Shown piece by piece: positions 4,177 through 5,293 of a stretch of DNA of 5,293 bases. The notes beneath the pieces were generated by a model that was not told where the DNA came from, made no database searches, and saw nothing but the letters and a program-made list of their open reading frames with translations. The stretch is from Thermoplasmata archaeon. GTDB lineage: Archaea > Thermoplasmatota > Thermoplasmata > JAGHBH01. Numbering within the stretch: the first letter of the stretch is position 1; each line of letters opens with the position of its first letter. The DNA is taken from the NCBI GenBank assembly GCA_030673205.1, contig DAOVJP010000122.1:1-5293 (forward strand), in the 5' to 3' direction. A program made the position numbers and the translations under genes.

Positions 4177-4608
4177 ATGATTGAAATTAGTCTTTCTTCA
4201 GATGAGCGAGAATATTTGGAGCAGTTTGTTAGGGTGGGCACAAAAAAGGCGAGGGCTATAAACAGAGCAAAGGTTCTTCTTTTTGCGGATGAAGGGTATG
4301 ATAATGATGATATCACGAAGATGACTGGAGCCCATCGTCAGTGTGTGTGGAGGGTCAAGAAAAGATATGTGACTGAAGGTATTAGTTCTGTGTTAGATGA
4401 TAAACCTCGATCTGGTCAGCCCAAGAAATACACACCTAAACAAGAAGCTGAGATTATTGCGATGGCCTGTACAGGTCCGCCTAAAGGTCGTAATCGATGG
4501 ACCATTCGGTTGTTGACTGATAGGATGAAACGGCGGAAAGGTTTCAAGACTCTCAATCGAGAGACTGTTCGGTTGGTTTTAAAAAAAGCAGGACACGACC
4601 TTGGTTGA
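4177..4608 (+). CDS. IS630 family transposase, N-terminal frame
   Basis: This frame gives 143 residues. It holds the DNA-binding half of an IS630 transposase: a conserved KARAINRAKVLLFADEGY entry (residues 24-41), a helix-turn-helix at about 44-66 (NDDITKMTGAHRQCVWRVKK), the DKPRSGQPKKYT linker (75-86), and a second helix-turn-helix region with the PPKGRNRWTIRLL motif at 101-113, followed by NRETVRLVLKK. The start at 4177 (MIEISLSSDE) is preferred over the ATG at 4156, because it sits at the right distance from the TATA-like box and is where the family usually begins. The last six residues before TGA (AGHDLG) do not fit the family, while the -1 frame does. The true product is therefore probably a fusion of about 365 residues made by a shift at 4577-4587. 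Confidence 0.9.
   Translation: MIEISLSSDEREYLEQFVRVGTKKARAINRAKVLLFADEGYDNDDITKMTGAHRQCVWRVKKRYVTEGISSVLDDKPRSGQPKKYTPKQEAEIIAMACTGPPKGRNRWTIRLLTDRMKRRKGFKTLNRETVRLVLKKAGHDLG
4577..4587 (+). promoter_or_regulatory. Slippery run joining the two transposase frames
   Basis: TTTTAAAAAAA, with the zero frame reading GTT TTA AAA AAA GCA. Slipping back one base gives AGC AGG ACA CGA CCT TGG TTG, or SRTRPWL, which runs into the C-terminal frame and fits the 'KPWLKKMWCI' region of IS630 transposases as I know them. This is either programmed -1 frameshifting or the loss of one A from an A8 run. Confidence 0.6.
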
Positions 4609-5273
4609 AACGGATGTGGTGCATATCAGAGATAAACCAGGAGTTTCGAGAACGGATGTACGATGTTCTTGACCTGTACGAAAAACCATATGACTCACGA
4701 TATCCAGTAATCGGAGTTGACGAGAAACCGAAACAGCTTCTTGCTGAGAGTAGAAAGACGATTCCTATAACCCCTAGCCATCGTGAAAAATCTGATTACG
4801 AATATGTGCGGCATGGAACTGCCAACATCTTCATGGCAGTTGAATTCAAAGCAGGAAAACGCACAACCAGGGTAACATCTCGAAGAACCAAAAGAGATTT
4901 CGCCAAATTCATCCGACATCTGGTTGACAGAGTATATCCAGATGCTGATTGCCTTCAACTGGTGATGGATAATCTGAACACACACAATAAGACAGCATTC
5001 TATGAGATGTACGGCCCAGAAGAAGCAGAACGCATTCTCAGCAAGATTGAATTTCACTACACTCCAAAACACGCGAGCTGGCTGAATGTTGCTGAAATCG
5101 AGATCGGTGTGATGGACACAGAATGCACAAGGAGACGAGTATCAGAAAAAGAGACACTGCGACAAGAGGTCATGGCTTGGGAGAGAAAACGAAACCAACA
5201 GAAAGCGAAGATCGATTGGAGATTCACAAAGCTGAAAGCTGATGAAAAATTATCAAAGTACTATGTAACATAA
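4587..5273 (+). CDS. IS630 family transposase, catalytic C-terminal frame
   Basis: This is the RNase H-like DDE domain of the transposase, in the -1 frame relative to the N-terminal part. Catalytic residues are Asp in VIGVDEKPKQ (codon 4719), Asp in LVMDNLNTH (codon 4968) and Glu in WLNVAEIEI (codon 5094), with HYTPKHASWLN just before the Glu, as is standard in IS630. The C-terminus has the AWERKRNQQKAKIDWRFT pattern common to this subgroup. TTG at 4605 or ATG at 4614 could start a separate protein, but no ribosome binding site supports them, and the family-like sequence extends upstream to the slippery run at 4577-4587. No stop or frameshift breaks the catalytic part, so the element may be active if the frame shift works. 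It ends at TAA, 6 nt before the right inverted repeat. Confidence 0.88.
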   Translation, partial: SRTRPWLKRMWCISEINQEFRERMYDVLDLYEKPYDSRYPVIGVDEKPKQLLAESRKTIPITPSHREKSDYEYVRHGTANIFMAVEFKAGKRTTRVTSRRTKRDFAKFIRHLVDRVYPDADCLQLVMDNLNTHNKTAFYEMYGPEEAERILSKIEFHYTPKHASWLNVAEIEIGVMDTECTRRRVSEKETLRQEVMAWERKRNQQKAKIDWRFTKLKADEKLSKYYVT

Positions 5274-5279
5274 CTTGCC

Positions 5280-5290
5280 TGTCACGACAC
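5280..5290 (-). repeat. Right terminal inverted repeat of the IS630 element
   Basis: TGTCACGACAC, perfect inverse of the left repeat, followed by the TA duplication at 5291-5292. Confidence 0.93.
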
Positions 5291-5293
5291 TAG

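Larger units (their letters stand above)
4120..5290 (+). mobile_element. Complete IS630-family insertion sequence
   Basis: The 1171-bp element is bounded by perfect 11-bp inverted repeats, GTGTCGTGACA at 4120-4130 and its complement at 5280-5290; the match extends to 15 of 19 positions. It is flanked by TA on both sides (4118-4119 and 5291-5292), the TA target duplication of IS630/Tc1 elements, and the joined flanks give a CTAG target. It carries one transposase in two frames, reading rightward. The clean ends and clean TA duplication suggest a recent insertion, younger than the decayed sequences to its left. Confidence 0.93.

Noticed and set aside
3990..4316. A 108-residue minus-strand ORF with a lipoprotein-like Cys
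   Set aside because: It crosses the left end of the IS630 element, is very rich in Ser and Asn, and is the shadow of the transposase and the broken frame on the plus strand.

Overview
The window looks archaeal. It carries an archaeal-type phosphopantetheine adenylyltransferase (CoaD), a DUF2116-type zinc-ribbon membrane protein, an archaeal-style RNA 2',3'-cyclic phosphodiesterase (ThpR) and a tRNA gene without an encoded CCA. Several TATA-like boxes sit 23-27 nt upstream of start codons, which suggests leaderless transcripts. A euryarchaeote, perhaps of the Thermoplasmatota / Methanomassiliicoccales type, is my guess; the lineage cannot be fixed from this window.

Positions 1-2550 are a compact, GC-richer housekeeping segment. 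The 3' end of xseA and all of xseB (exonuclease VII) run rightward and overlap slightly. They meet a leftward two-gene operon, DUF2116 then coaD. About 245 bp without a recognised gene follow, then a leftward tRNA-Val (anticodon UAC). Around the tRNA lies an unusual cluster of short perfect or near-perfect hairpins that share a GGAGGA core, plus a partial copy of the tRNA 5' end. A rightward thpR gene closes the segment with an oligo-T terminator.

From about 2550 onward the sequence becomes AT-richer and accessory. A tiny rightward ORF (single membrane segment) and a leftward 45-codon ORF share a hairpin that contains both stop codons. The 45-codon ORF lies 2 nt behind a leftward gene for an unknown protein with about five membrane segments. 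Upstream of that gene is a decayed fragment on the minus strand, 3656-3993, whose reconstructed translation reads like the C-terminal part of Cas1. It carries three in-frame stops and one frameshift, so this looks like the edge of a dying CRISPR-Cas (or casposon) locus.

The cas1 remnant ends near an A11 tract and a short broken plus-strand reading frame. A complete 1171-bp IS630-family element (4120-5290) interrupts that frame at a CTAG site. Its transposase lies in two frames joined across a TTTTAAAAAAA slippery run, either a programmed -1 shift or an inactivating indel. The likely history is a defence locus that was broken, decayed and then invaded by the IS630 element.
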